A DNA stretch of 64,000 nucleotides from Pilasporangium apinafurcum (lineage: Eukaryota; Oomycota; Peronosporomycetes; Pythiales; Pythiaceae). The stretch lies in NCBI GenBank assembly GCA_001600495.1, contig BCKE01000025.1, positions 206,321 through 270,320 of the forward strand. Reading direction: 5' to 3'. Positions 22,074 through 33,782 of this stretch are shown here, piece by piece (positions within the stretch are counted from its first letter, which is position 1; the number at the start of each line of letters is the position of its first letter). A model generated the notes under the pieces. It ran no database searches. It was not told where the DNA came from and saw only the letters and a program-made list of their open reading frames with translations. The position numbers and the translations under genes were made by a program.

Positions 22074-24005
22074 CTAAGCAACAGTAGTGTTCGTCTTGCC
22101 TCGCCAGAGACAAAGTCTTCCAGATGAATTCCCTCCGGCGATCATTGGCAGCGTAGGATGGAACACATTGATAGAATGGACCGAGTTGAAATACTCACTC
22201 TTGAGTTCTTGGATCGGATTCTTTCGTGTAGCCTGAAAAATTTGCAACCGTCGCGGCTGCTCCATACAGCCGATGACGAACTGGTCTACCTGCTTTGGAT
22301 CCCATGAGGCATGCAATTTCGTTAGCCACCGACCCGTTTGGTTGTTATGCGGGATACTGAGCGTTGGTGCCACGTTTTGTGAATCATGGTGGCGAGCGTC
22401 TAGCGTATCGAAGAGATTGATGCGATTGTCTTGTCCGACCGTCACAAGGTGAGCGCCATTGGGCGAAAAGTAGGCGCAGTTCACACTGCGATGATGCGGC
22501 ATCGTCACCAATGGCTCACTTGTCGAGTTCTTTGCATCCAATTTACGGATGTCCCATAGACACACAGTGCGATCCAGCGACGCTGTCACCACGCAGCTAT
22601 AGGAATGAGAAGTATTTCAGTTCGACAGCTCATCAATAAGGGAAAGCGATAGGAAACCACAACACTTACAAGTCAAATGTCGGATGTTGATGGACGGTGT
22701 TGATTTTCTTTTCATGTAGGTAGTAACTTTGACGCTTTGTTGACGGGCTTCGCGGGTCAACGGTCCACACGGCGCCATCATCACAGCTCACCAAGTACTG
22801 GGATCCGTCCTTAGCGACGGCCATGGATGTGATCCCCACATCTTTGGGTGCCGCAAAGAGCTCCGAAAATGCTGCTGCTTTCAGATCAAATGACCGCACA
22901 CTCCCATCGAAACTCGCCGATAGGAGCTTCGTCGCATCCGTCGGTGAGAAATGCAATTGCGTAACAGGGAGTGTGTGTGGACGATACACCACTACTGCAC
23001 TGGCAGCATCGTCATCATCATTTACCTGATCAGCTGACCACAATGCAAGGTTTCCTCCCTTATCGCCACATGCCAACACAATTTTATCTGCACGTGGCAG
23101 GAACTGCATCGAGTAAATTCGCTCCGGTGTGGCTTTGACGACATCTTGGTCGTTCAGTTCATAGTCCACTGTCTTAATACCCGTCGCGTCCACTTTTAGA
23201 TCAAATTCTCGCTCATCATCCTCATCATCAATTCCCGCAGCAATGCTCTGCAGCAAACTTGAGCCCTCACTCTCCGACACATTCAGAGCATTCGCTGTGA
23301 GATGTCTGTCTAATCGTCGCGGCAGTTTCGCACGCTCTTCATGAGCTTTGACTTGGGCATCCCACCGGGTCATGATATGATCATGCAGCATCACTTCCTC
23401 TGCTTTTTTACCCTCAATACGTCGCGATTTTCGCACAGGCAGCAATCGTTCCTTCGGTTGTGTTCGCTTTGCTGAGGACAATGGGAATTTGGGTTTCACC
23501 GTTGATATCGCCGTACGGGCAGCGATTTTTGCCTACAAAATTAATACGACACACAATCCACAAGTCAGTGTGAGTATGTAGCCATTTGTGTGGCGACGGC
23601 ATTTGGTATGCTGTGCATGAGACGTACAGTGGACACGCCCATCGCTTTCATGAACTCAAGATTCCTCTGGATGTTTTCCAGTCGTTTGCGTTCGTATTCG
23701 GTCATCTCGTTCTTCATGTCTGACGATTTATCATCCTGAGCAGCTGTTTCCTGCTTAATTTCACTTTCCGTCGATGCTTTTGAGTCATCTTTGCTGTGAT
23801 GTAGATGTTCAAGCACCGATTCCGATTGTTTCAGTTGGATCGGTGGCTTGGCTGATGGGCTGTTGCTATCACTGTCAGCTTCCGAACTAGCGTTGCTACT
23901 GCTCTTCGTGGTAGCAAGACGTCTACTAGATCGAGTAGCCACTTTAGTAGATGCTGGTGACGCGTGCAGCGCAGTTGTATTCGTCTGCAGGCGTGTTCGC
24001 GGCAT
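22074..24005 (-). CDS. WD40 protein of the CMR1/WDR76 family (DNA damage-binding)
   Basis: There are three exons. Exon 1 (24005 to about 23630) encodes a Ser/Lys-rich N-terminus and YERKRLENIQRNLEFMKAMGVST, the CMR1/WDR76 signature helix. Exon 2 (about 23534-22672) has VKPKF...RKSRRIEGKKAE, then the first WD repeats (IYSMQFLPRADKIVLACGDKGGNLALWSAD; VTQLHFSPTDATKLLSASFDGSVRSFDL). Exon 3 (about 22600-22074) holds VVTASLDRTVCLWDIRKLD, the family block HNNQTGRWLTKLHASWDP, and the final repeat ending in LCLWRGK. CMR1/WDR76 proteins bind damaged or modified chromatin and act with replication-stress and ubiquitin pathways in the nucleus. Role here is by homology. The frame upstream of 24005 starts with GTG; the ATG at 24005 is the first credible start. 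Confidence 0.88.
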
Positions 24006-24259
24006 GTACACGTACCCACCGTTTGCTGATCAGCGTCGTTGCTGAGGTATTGAGAAGGAAATGGGAGCGTGTAACCACTGGTTACAGTCAGAATTACTTG
24101 CATAACTTGGACAACTGAAGTAGGTTAAAAAAAGCAAAATTTACCTAATTCGAAAGCTTGTGATAGATTATTTTTTGTAAAGGTGTAGCCATTTCATACC
24201 AGTAAGTGCAACAGCAACTTTTTCGCTTTGATGCCCCATCGAATGTCACACAGATCTCG

Positions 24260-25454
24260 TTACCACGGATAGTGTCCAATTAACCGCGAACCAAGTGGTG
24301 AAAAATGATGAGCCGAGAAATGTTCTTCTACACGTTTATCGCCCTGGTGTTTTTGCCAATGATCGGCCGGAAGTAACCGCAATCTATAGCGTCGCAGCTG
24401 TTCCTGCACGTATCGTCGATTCAGTGATGTGTCAGGTAGAAATCCTGTATACACAACCTCACGTGGGATTGTACCGACGTGTTTGTAGCTGTTGGCGTGC
24501 GGGATCCGCCAGTCAAAAAAAATGACGCTTCCAGCCTCGCAATTGATGTGCTCATACCGAGCGATCACATCACGATCCTCTTGCATGCGCATCGGCGAGA
24601 AATCACCCAGACACACCTGTGGCCGCCGCTGATTCGCTTCATCTGTCACCTGTTGTGCCTGGTTGGCGAAGTAGCTCTCGAATTCTTTATGGAATCCACG
24701 CACAGCTTCAAACCCACCGGTATTGGGCTCAGTGTTGTTGGTCAATACCGTAATACATTGAATGGGTCGCCATCGTGGAATGTCTTTGCTAAAATTAAAA
24801 AGTTGCGATGGGCAGCAATCCAAATGTGGTGTCAATGAACGTTGCATGGGGCGAGACTTCTTTTTACCATGCATTTTGGAGATATGATCCGGAACGCGAT
24901 AGCAGACACGGTTGATATACATGAAGCCACGCTTCCCATGAAAGTCACCAAATGGGTGCTGAAAATCCGGATGATTATGCGCATAAGTTGCCTCCCATAG
25001 ATCAGTCATGGCGCCAAAGACCTTGATGTTCTCGGCAACCTGCAGCCGCCATGATGGATAAAACAAATCCAAGATACCACCGGCGCCACCCGTACTCGAC
25101 AGCTTTTGTAGGTGTTGGCCCGTGTTTTCCAAGTCATTGTGATCCTAGCTCGCGATATTACAGCAAAATAAGCATAAGTCTCTCCAAGAAAATCCAGCAA
25201 TTATTTAAACAACGTCACATTACCACGCCATATTTCGCCAGTTCTGCATGCAACCCTTGCCGCGCAGCAACGATTTCTTCTTCAGAGAGCACATTTGGAA
25301 CCACTAGCACGCCGTGCTCGAGGAACTCTTGGATTTGATCGTCTGTCAGAATACGTGCAGGCACTTCTGGATACGTCTCGTCCCCGGAAATACCCGTCAA
25401 ATTTTCCATATCCACCGCTGTTGGCGTCGCCATTGGTTCCTCTTTCGGTGCCAT
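24260..25454 (-). CDS. Phytanoyl-CoA dioxygenase (PhyH) family enzyme
   Basis: There are two exons. Exon 1 (25454 to about 25227) starts at MAPKEEPMATPTAVDMENL and includes LTDDQIQEFLEHGVLVVPNVLSEEEIVAARQGLHAELAKYGV. It splices across about 80 nt to DHNDLENTGQHLQKLSSTGGAGGILDLFYPSWRL (exon 2, to the stop at 24260). Iron ligands are visible as HLD in TPHLDCCPSQLF, with the distal His in RIPHANSYKHVG. The family is 2-oxoglutarate/Fe(II)-dependent. The closest architecture is the PhyH-like subgroup of fungi and oomycetes with unknown substrate, so a role in phytanic-acid oxidation should not be assumed. No peroxisomal PTS1 is seen at the C-terminus (IGHYPW). Confidence 0.85.
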
Positions 25455-25739
25455 TTTCAAGTCACGTTTTGACAGAGTGATGGAGATGTCAAAAAGAAAC
25501 GCAGACTGAAACATTAGAAACGTTATACTTAGAAATATATTTAAAAATGTTAGAAACGATAAAAATTTGGTCAACATTGCAAATCTGCAGAAAAGGGGTA
25601 GGGAAGTCGAAATTTTCGTGCTGGCTGGTACAATTCTTTTTTGAATTGTCAGGTCGCACAATTGGGTTACAACAGTTAAACAGGAGGCGACCTGCAAGGG
25701 GTTTCGACACTGAACCAGTACTCCCAGGCTGGTTACAAT

Positions 25740-26929
25740 ATGCTGCGGAATGTGCTCATCATGGCATCGAGCGGTATCGTGCTCTTCTCGAAGGAGTACG
25801 TCAACGGCGTCGCACAGGTAACTAAGATTTTAAGCCGTGTCAATAGGAAGAAAACATCCATGAAGCGACCCTGGTGTTGCTCCGTTGTCAAGGAGCTACG
25901 TGTCTGATAATTGTAACCACGTTGGTGACGTATGTGTCTCTCGGCTGTACTGGCAGCCACGATTGGTTGGATCGCTTATTACGGCCATGCTCGAGTTCTC
26001 TGTAAAAACTACTGGCGCACCTGTATCCTATATTGCATTATCTACAGGTATGCATGGTTACTATGATTAACGTGGATACTGGAGAAAGCTGCTTGACCCT
26101 TTAAGTTCTATTGCTATTGCACGGAGTACAGTCGCTGTAACGGTGGTGACGAATGAGACTCACAAGGTCTTCTGTGCGGTGTTCCACGACACCAGCGACG
26201 GCGCAAAGTTTGCGACGGTCATCGCGAAGGAGATCTTGGATGCGTTTGTCGCAGAATACGTCGCTGAGATTGGTAGCGTCGGTCATAATTTGCGCAATTT
26301 CCATCGATTTCAGTACCGAATAGGCAGCGTCGTACGACAATCTGTCAAACCGATTCTAAGGAAATGTACGTCTAGATATTGTACTGTGAACGTAGAAGAA
26401 CCCATGGTTTGGTGGCAACATCTCATACAACTAATCAATTTGGTCGTGTTAGTGCATCAGCAGCGAGGGATTTTGAAAGCCATTTTTGTCTCTGATAACT
26501 CGGTTGCGTATGCAACAGTGAATGTGGATCAGATCGGCGTCCTCGCGAACCTGCAGTCACTCGTGGACTCGTCATATGATCTAAGTACGGACAAATATCT
26601 GCATGTAAAGTTCCGTGACGCTATTGAATGTGTCTACTTACGTCCTATGTGTTTTGGCAGTGTCTTTTACCGGAGAAGGTGTCAAATCGATGACAATTCA
26701 GAGCAATCGGACGACGTGTATACAGGTCAACGTGGTGGAGAACCACGATATTTTAATAGTTATGTACAAGAAAGGCCCGCAGGCACAGAAAAATATTTTG
26801 GCTATAAAAGAGTGCGTGGACATGCTGCAAAATGGTGAGCGAGTAGTATGCTATGCATTAACGCTGATGGTGAAAGTTCTATTTACTAATATCGCGTGTG
26901 TTTTTCTGCCTAGTGTGTGCATTAGTTAG
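25740..26929 (+). CDS. Multi-exon protein with longin-like alpha/beta units, unknown
   Basis: The ATG at 25740 opens MLRNVLIMASSGIVLFSKEYVNGVAQ. This splices (donor after GCACAG, acceptor TGGCAG near 25955) to PRLVGSLITAMLEFSVKTTGAPVSYIALST, then near 26119 to VAVTVVTNETHKVFCAVFHDTSDGAKFATVIAKEILDAFVAEY. This beta-beta-alpha-beta-beta-beta-alpha order resembles a longin/adaptin-small-chain fold. Further open segments (QQRGILKAIFVSDNSVAYATVNVDQIGVLANLQSLVDSSYDL and VSFTGEGVKSMTIQSNRTTCIQVNVVENHDILIVMYKKGPQAQKNILAIKECVDMLQN) look like one or two more such units, as in Mon1/Ccz1/Fuzzy-type trafficking proteins. That comparison is inference from pattern only. Several short introns (one about 46 nt with a CTAAT branch-like word near 26435) make the exact model uncertain. 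Confidence 0.55.
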
Positions 26930-27800
26930 GTGTTTGCAGCGAACCGCAAGGTGAACAGAAAGTGATTGAAAGAAGTGAAAGCGTGTGGTTTGCGTTGTTG
27001 TACTCCTATTTATGCAATCCATATTTCTCACGGTTCACGTCTGTAAGTCTGCTATGTTTGTAAGCAAAATCTCAATTGGCATTTCTTTAGCGTCGTTGAG
27101 CAAAGTTTGTGAACGTCCCCTTATCTGCTTCGAACAGCTCCTGGTAAATCCATCATGCCGCTGGCAATCTGGTCTACGTTGGCTTCTTCTTCCTCGCTTT
27201 TCTAGACAACTATGAAAAAGCTCAGACTTAAACTCAATATCCAGGATTCGAAGTAGGTATCATCCACTGCACTATACATCAACTACTACAACTGAGATAT
27301 GCAGACTCTTTCATTAATATTGGCATCAATATGATCAAACCAAGCATCCTCGACAGCGCTCTGCCTGGTTTGTCTTACATGATAAATAGACAGCGACATC
27401 CACGAAACTTTTGGTACGGCTGTCGTCATGATTTCATGCCATAGCGTTTGTTACTGAATATACATGCACGTGACTCATATAGCAAAAAAAAATCCCATCA
27501 TTCTTCCACAACATCATCATCATACACGCAATCGCTTCCTCATTTTCGTCAGCATCAGCAATTCATGTCTACACCAGTCAACGTCACTCCTTTTTCTTTA
27601 TTATCCAATAAAAATTCATCATATTCTCATAAACACCGTTGATTGGATGATATTATTAGGCATTTTGCGTATCACATTTTTGAGCAGCTACATATACACA
27701 GTCCAATTGCACGCGGAAGATAAAGAACAACTGCGTGGAAGAAGAAGCGACCAGCATTTCTTTTGTCAGTGGATGCCGTTGATTAGCTCTACAGAGAACA
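26930..27800. other. Intergenic region upstream of the AFG1-like gene
   Basis: AT-rich with A-runs and CATCATCAT-type repeats around 27490-27530. The short open frames here are Ser/His-rich by composition and lack conserved motifs. It is the probable promoter of the downstream ATPase gene. Confidence 0.45.
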
Positions 27801-29766
27801 ATGCATCGTCGATATGTACGTCGCGTTTGTCTTCCACTTCGCCAGCAGGCAGTTTGCTACTCGTCGCCAGCCAATAATTCTTCCTCTAGTAGTCCGCAAA
27901 TATTACATGGCATCTACAAACAACAGGCAGATACAGGAATCATCACGTATGATCCCGTGCAGGTGCGCGCTGTTCACCATCTAGACGCCCTTTACGATCA
28001 GATTATTCGTTATGGTGGACCGAACCAACAACTATCAGACGAAAACAGAACAAAGAAATCGTCATCTACAAGTGGAGGTGGATCGTGGTGGCAACGGCTC
28101 GTGGGTGGTAGTTCTACGCGAACTACAAGCGGTGCTGCAAAAGAAGGAGCAACGGCAGCTTTGTCATCAGTCAGTAATGTGCCGAAAGGGCTGTATTTGT
28201 ATGGTGGAGTTGGCTGTGGAAAGGTAAGACGTTGTATTGTGATGCGTATGAGGGCTTCAGTATCCGATAACTGATGTGGTGTGTTGTAGACGTTCGTGAT
28301 GGACATGTTCTTTGACAATGTGCCCATAGAGAAGAAACTACGTGTTCATTTCCACAAGTTCATGCTGGATATTCACAAACAGATGCATCATTTGCGCCAG
28401 TCCGGGCGTAATGAAGATCCGATTCCGTTTATCGTCGACGACCTCTTAAAGAATAGCTGGCTACTCTGCTTTGATGAGTTTCAAGTCACGGACGTGGCTG
28501 ATGCGCTGATCTTGCGGCGATTGTTTTCTGCCTTGCTCGAGCGCGGGTTTGTCATGGTCGCTACATCCAATCGCCCACCATCGGTACGTCCAACTCTTTA
28601 TTTCACGTTTCATATCATTCTATGTAGTGCAAACACTCAATTGTTTGTATCCGTTTTGCGGTTATATAGGAATTGTATAAGAATGGGCTCCAACGTGACC
28701 TCTTTCTGCCGTTTATTGATCTTCTGAGTGAACGGTGCGAGGTAGTCTCGTTGACGGACTCAGCGACAGACTATCGCGTACTCAAGGTCAGTTCATCAGT
28801 CTCACAGGCCTAAATTGGAAATGCATATGTTTCTCATCTTGATTTTTCCTGATGTTGGCAGGGAGTTAATCATGCGCAAAACGTATACAATTTTCCTCTC
28901 GCAGAAACACCGCGCGCAATTTTCAACTATGAGTTCTTAAAATACTGCCAAGTGAGTCTGTTGCTACGTTAGAGTGATTGGATATGGCATTCATAATCTA
29001 AATCATAATCTACATGTGGTGGTCACGGGATGCTAGGGAGAGGAACTAGTCGAGACGGACTTGGAAACACAAGGACGCAAGGTTCACGTCCCTCAAGCCG
29101 CACTTTCAGCGCGTGCCTGCCAGTTTTCCTTCCAGGAACTGTGTGACAAACCGCTCGGTGCGGCCGATTACTTGGCGATTGCCGATGCCTTTTCAGTCGT
29201 GTTTGTGCGCGACATCCCCAAGCTCAAACTGGAACGCATTAACCAGGTATGTCAGCTTTCTTTCTCTGCACTTGATCCCAATTACTAAATTGTTGTTTTG
29301 GTTTTATGATACTGATGCTTGATGTATACACATGACGGTAGATGCGTCGCTTCATCACCTTTGTGGATTGCATGTATGATCGAGGCGTGCGGGTAAGTTC
29401 TCGATGGCACACATTTCTCTTGTATTTATATGTGCAATTCATATGAGAACTGGTCTTCTTGCATTGTCGCTATGCCTGTAGTTGCATTGCCTGGCTGATG
29501 CGGCCGTGGAAGAGCTCTATGAAGTGGATGCCAACATGAAAACCCACATTGACGAAGTGTTTGCATTCGATCGCACGGTCTCACGATTATTAGAGATGGG
29601 AAGTGAGGCGTATCTGCTGGCGCACAGTGAAAATGCAGCTAAGGGAGCGTCATTGAACGCCACGGCGACTGCAAACTCTCATTTATACCTGCAAGCCACA
29701 CCAGAAGCTGCAAGTGAAGTGTCTAATGAAGGCGAAACTCAGGAACAAGGCGAGCTCGTGGTGTGA
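27801..29766 (+). CDS. AFG1/LACE1-type mitochondrial AAA ATPase
   Basis: Seven exons reconstruct cleanly. The first is [22 protein letters not shown] (basic, Ser-rich, mitochondrial-type presequence) through Walker A GGVGCGK. The second is [33 protein letters not shown] with Walker [20 protein letters not shown] and sensor [10 protein letters not shown]. Then follow [71 protein letters not shown]...[35 protein letters not shown], and a final exon with LADAAVEEL and [19 protein letters not shown]. This is the full AFG1 order. The family acts in mitochondrial protein quality control and respiratory-complex homeostasis. A Ser/Gly-rich insert sits just before Walker A. Stop at 29764-29766. Confidence 0.93.
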
Positions 29767-29920
29767 TTATAGAACACATAGTGTTCATAGAATAGAGAGT
29801 AATATCGGCAATTTTGGATACTGAACATGCATGAAGGCTAAGCCTATTGACTATATAGATCCGTCCTCTTTGTCGACATCCAGCGTTTGATTCTTTGCAG
29901 CTTCGCATTTTTTCTTTCAC

Positions 29921-30391
29921 TTACACTCCTTTGTTTTTTGCATCCTGAAAACTTACGTATCGACGATCGCCAGCGTCAGCCTTGGGCTCTTGTGGAATTG
30001 ACCGCTCCGCTCCCGTCGTCTGATGGTGGGCTTCAAGGACCGCCGATAATGGAATTGCCGTTGGCATACCAATGCGAATCTCGTTGGCCATGGTGATTGG
30101 TGCTGGATTGGCATTCGTCTTCGTGGTATCATCAGCATGTGCATAGTCGATGTTGGTGTCACTCAATCTTTCGCCAGTGCGCTCGTTCTCTTTTATACGC
30201 GGGGATTCCGTCACAAAGTCGTCTTCGGAGGGAATGTGTACGCGAATGCGCGCCTCCATCGCTACCGCTCCCTGGTGTGGCATGTGCTCACCGCGTAGAC
30301 GTCTGGTCTCGACCTGCCCATGCGCCGAAATGATAGATGTGAACCAGCCCACTAGCATCAGCCACCACACCGCGCATTTCCACTGTATCAT
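29921..30391 (-). CDS. Secreted RxLR-like candidate effector
   Basis: This is a 156-aa single-exon protein from ATG 30391. Residues 1-23 form a signal peptide (basic Lys at 5, hydrophobic core VWWLMLVGWFTSII, likely cleavage after SA at 23 or HG at 25). RRLR follows at residues 30-33, fitting the RxLR pattern, then acidic EDD (56-58) and ENER (68-71) that could serve as a weak dEER-type segment. The rest is hydrophilic, has no Cys after the signal peptide, and has no recognisable enzyme motif. In oomycetes this layout marks proteins exported toward the host. The motif is short, close to the cleavage site and can occur by chance, so the effector call is an inference. It is convergent with the AFG1-like gene, with about 155 bp between stops. 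Confidence 0.6.
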   Translation of the reverse strand: MIQWKCAVWWLMLVGWFTSIISAHGQVETRRLRGEHMPHQGAVAMEARIRVHIPSEDDFVTESPRIKENERTGERLSDTNIDYAHADDTTKTNANPAPITMANEIRIGMPTAIPLSAVLEAHHQTTGAERSIPQEPKADAGDRRYVSFQDAKNKGV

Positions 30392-30852
30392 GAGTACTCC
30401 TATTTTTCAAGTCCAAGACACCAAAGATTTCCAGATATGAGGTCATCAGCTCAGCCCTTTTCTTGAGAGGAGAGGTCACCAAGCTCTTCAATCGACGTAT
30501 CCGAGTGGCTGTTCGTGATGCAAAACGAAAGATATTGTGACTTTTTGTAAGATAGATCTCATCCGTTGATTTTGCGTTGTTGGTGTCGAAAGGTCAGAGT
30601 GAATGGTGACCGAAACAAGAACATTGATGACAGGATGAGATTAAATAGACACACTCGTGCTAATCTACGTAGAGAAAATAAAATACCATCGCACATTTGA
30701 TGAATAGCAACAAACTGTTGTCATTACCTCACTCGTAAATAATATGCTTCTCGTGGATTTCGCCGCACTAGCTTAATTCTTCGATCTCTTGCTTTGAATC
30801 TCTCATTTTTCACCACTGAAACAATCACTGACACCAACAGAAATGAAATAGT
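30392..30852. other. Spacer between RxLR-like gene and ZIP gene
   Basis: No coding or RNA signal. It contains the promoter side of the RxLR-like gene and the 3' flank of the ZIP gene. The stretch near 30805 (TCTCATTTTTCACC) resembles an oomycete initiator-type word but is on the opposite strand to both genes, so I do not call a promoter. Confidence 0.4.
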
Positions 30853-32150
30853 CTACAGGCCACCACTCAACACGATCTGGATCGTCAAAAACACCATAAA
30901 TGCCAATGATGTCGCTGACACCGTTGTTGGTAGTGACTTGGTGTCTTCGAGTGACTCTGGCAGTAACTCCTGGACAGCAACATACGCCATTGCACCACCA
31001 GCAAAACCCAACCCGGCTGGGAGAATAGGAAGCCACTAGTATTGAAACATAAATATGAGACTCACAATCCAACATGCATAGAATAAATTGTTCTGCAGCG
31101 TACCTGCTCAACAAAAACGAAGGATGGCACCGCAAAAATTGGCTGCGGAATGCTTGAGAAGATGCACCAAAGAATCGCAAAGAAGACATCCAGCCCCCGT
31201 GGCACTAGTGCCAAACTGATGGCGACACCTTCGGGGATATTGTGGATTGCCATGGTCATCGTCACAATATGACCACGACGGACGCCACCTTCGCCTCCGA
31301 AAGACACACCTACACCGATCTATAACAGTATCATCAAAAATACACAGAAGTTAGTGAGGTAACTGATCACCAGAGTCAAAGAATAGATATCTTGATTGAT
31401 CAACTACGTACGCCTTCGGAGACCGAGTGCAGCGTCATGACCGCCATGATCAACAACGCCTTGCGTGCATCCATGCCCTTGAGTCCACACACTTTGACGT
31501 CTTCATAATCTTCCAAGTACAGTTTGGTAAACTTGATAAAGAGTACACCGAGGATCGTGCCAGCAAACAACCGATAGCCGACGCTCACACCGTACTCGAA
31601 TTGCTGCGGAATGTACCAGCCTTCATAAAACAAGCAACCTGTGGCTGCAAGCATCATCCCTGCCGCCAAGCCTAAAATGAACAAAAAAATATTAGACCAC
31701 ACTCGCACCAAACTTACATATCTACGAGATACACTTCATCAACGTACCATTGCAGATACCCAACCAGTACTTGTCGACATTCTGAATCCAGTAAAACGGC
31801 ACAGCACCCAGTCCGGTGGCGATCGCCGTCATCCAGCCGCACCACCACACATAATGGCCATCTTTTACGCCTGCACGTGGTGGAATGCTATATATTGTGA
31901 TCAACACTATCATTGCTGCGACCGCATACGCATATTTATACGAACTCCGGTCCAGTGTTATCATTTCTGAATCCTTAGCATCCTTTTTATCGTCGTCATC
32001 ATCCTCTTTCGCGTGTTGTTGAGATGGCGGCTGCATCAACGCCCGCTTTTCCTCCATAGTCATAGACGACATCTCGTAGCGAGTACTAGTAAGAGTCGAG
32101 TGGCGGAGCATATCACCACCAGAACTAATATCCACACGCGCAGCAGTCAT
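30853..32150 (-). CDS. ZIP family (SLC39-like) metal ion transporter
   Basis: There are four exons. Exon 1 (32150 to about 31750) gives an acidic cytosolic N-terminus (KEDDDDDKKDAKD) and TM segments AYAVAAMIVLITIYSIPP and WWCGWMTAIATGLGAVPFYWI. Exon 2 (about 31672-31411) has GLAAGMMLAATGCLFYEG and ALLIMAVMTLHSVSEG. Exon 3 (about 31318-31104) has IGVGVSFGGEGG...IVTMTMAIHNIPEGVAISLALVPRG. Exon 4 (about 31035-30853) has GLGFAGGAMAYVAVQELLPESLEDTKSL and a last TM segment. The two metal-site motifs HSVSEG and HNIPEGVA on TM4/TM5 are diagnostic for ZIP transporters of the GufA/ZTP29-like subgroup. The likely substrate is zinc or iron moved into the cytosol. Membrane location cannot be told from sequence. 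Confidence 0.92.
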
Positions 32151-33640
32151 TTCGTGCAATTTGTATTTTTGGGAGATGGGGGAGGTGCGTTTGCTCTCTT
32201 GATCGGAAGAGCAAGAGTGAGATTAAACGCGTAAGCGACAGACTACACAGAGAGAGAGAGCGATCTTCTCTCTACAAACAAACACACACGTAATCCCGAT
32301 CTGTGTCGATTTCACCGGGTGTGTATATAACTCGAATGAAGAAGGAGGAAGAGCTATCTGTCCACTTGCGCTGGCGCTGGATTCCACGTGTGCAACCATG
32401 CGACGAATTTCCGCCGGTTCCTAGGATTCTACAAGTTGCCAACTTACAACACGCCGGTTTCAACAATTTTATTCGACAAGACCACACTAAATAAAGTCCT
32501 ACTTCTATTAAAGCCGCATTTATTTATTTTAAAATAAATAAAAGTATATTATATTAAAATAGTTAAGACCGCATTTTCTGGATGAGTACGAGTGCGGGGT
32601 TATTCAAAAGTGATGTGAAAGTTGCCGAATGAAGGTTGTGCTGGTATTTTGACTGACTCTCTCGCATCTGTCATACGCGTGTCTATGCATGGGAGATTCA
32701 AGCGAATCTGAGTCCAACTACGAAAAGATCAGTGGGTCTGAGCCACATCCACTCATCCAAAGGAATCCTCATCACACAGATACAAGATGAGACGAACCAG
32801 ACCAGAGGAAACCATTGCAATATGTTCAACGTAGCCCTGTTCCGGCACATCGCACGTCACTCCAACTCCATCCGTCACATGATCATCTATGCATATGAAT
32901 GTACCATGTAGAAAGATAATCCATTGGTATGCAGAATATCTAATAGCAAAGCTGTAACAATTAATGAAGTACCGATGCACGAATGCTATAGTAGTTGGTA
33001 ACAACGACGATAATGGGCACAAGAGCGCTGGCTCTTACGATATTGACGATTGTGTGAGCTAACATGCTGCATGCAGCTCTCACAGGAATGTGATGAAAGA
33101 GTGGAGCAATGTTAAAGGATCCACTTGCAGCAAAGAAGCAGTCTTGATCAAGTTAGTGTAGGTTCACAACATATTACGGATAGTGATTTGCTTGTATCTC
33201 GCATATATATAAAAAGATAACTGAAACTTCAAGCAAACAACGGTATGCATTGGCTTGGCGGGTAGTCAGTCAAGTTGGAGCCTGGAATTTGATACGTGGA
33301 ACCAGTTACTTGCATACACAGTGCTCACTTCACGTGTGTTTCCTGAGGCAGCTAGCTATGTTTAAGATAGAATCATATCTCCGAATTCAGTGAATGATCA
33401 GTGTCGGTTCTTCATCTACAGCATCAGCAATGGATGCCACATGCCGTAGGTTCTACCTAAGGAGCTATAACGCTTAGAATACTGGCATATGCATATGTGT
33501 ACATTGCCGACGAAGAAAACGAAACAAGGAAATAAGTTCATCTCTAAAACGTTGCTGTGCGGTGATGAGCCAGCCTCCACGCCGTTGACCATTAAAAATT
33601 TCTATTCTTCTCAACTGTTATTCGATTCTTTTCTGCTCGG
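32151..33640. other. 1.5-kb gene-poor stretch before the Fanzor relic
   Basis: Low-complexity AT-rich DNA with (GA)n at 32250-32264 and TTTATTTATTTTAAAATAAATAAA-like sequence near 32518-32545. No open frame has recognisable motifs. Its 3' part may belong to the insertion that carried the Fanzor gene, but I could not find element ends. Confidence 0.4.
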
Positions 33641-33782
33641 TCAAGTTTTTCGCTTAGAACAACGTTGACAATGTTGTATATTTACCTATAACAAGATTGT
33701 CGAACTGTCAAGAGATGACTAGTACAAGTTGCCAATGAAAAATGTAGATGCGAAATATCATCCGATCTCCCAAAAACATTAG

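Noticed and set aside
27464-27877. 137-residue plus-strand frame before the AFG1-like gene
   Set aside because: TTG-type start, Ser/His-rich low complexity, and it runs into the ATPase exon in the wrong frame.
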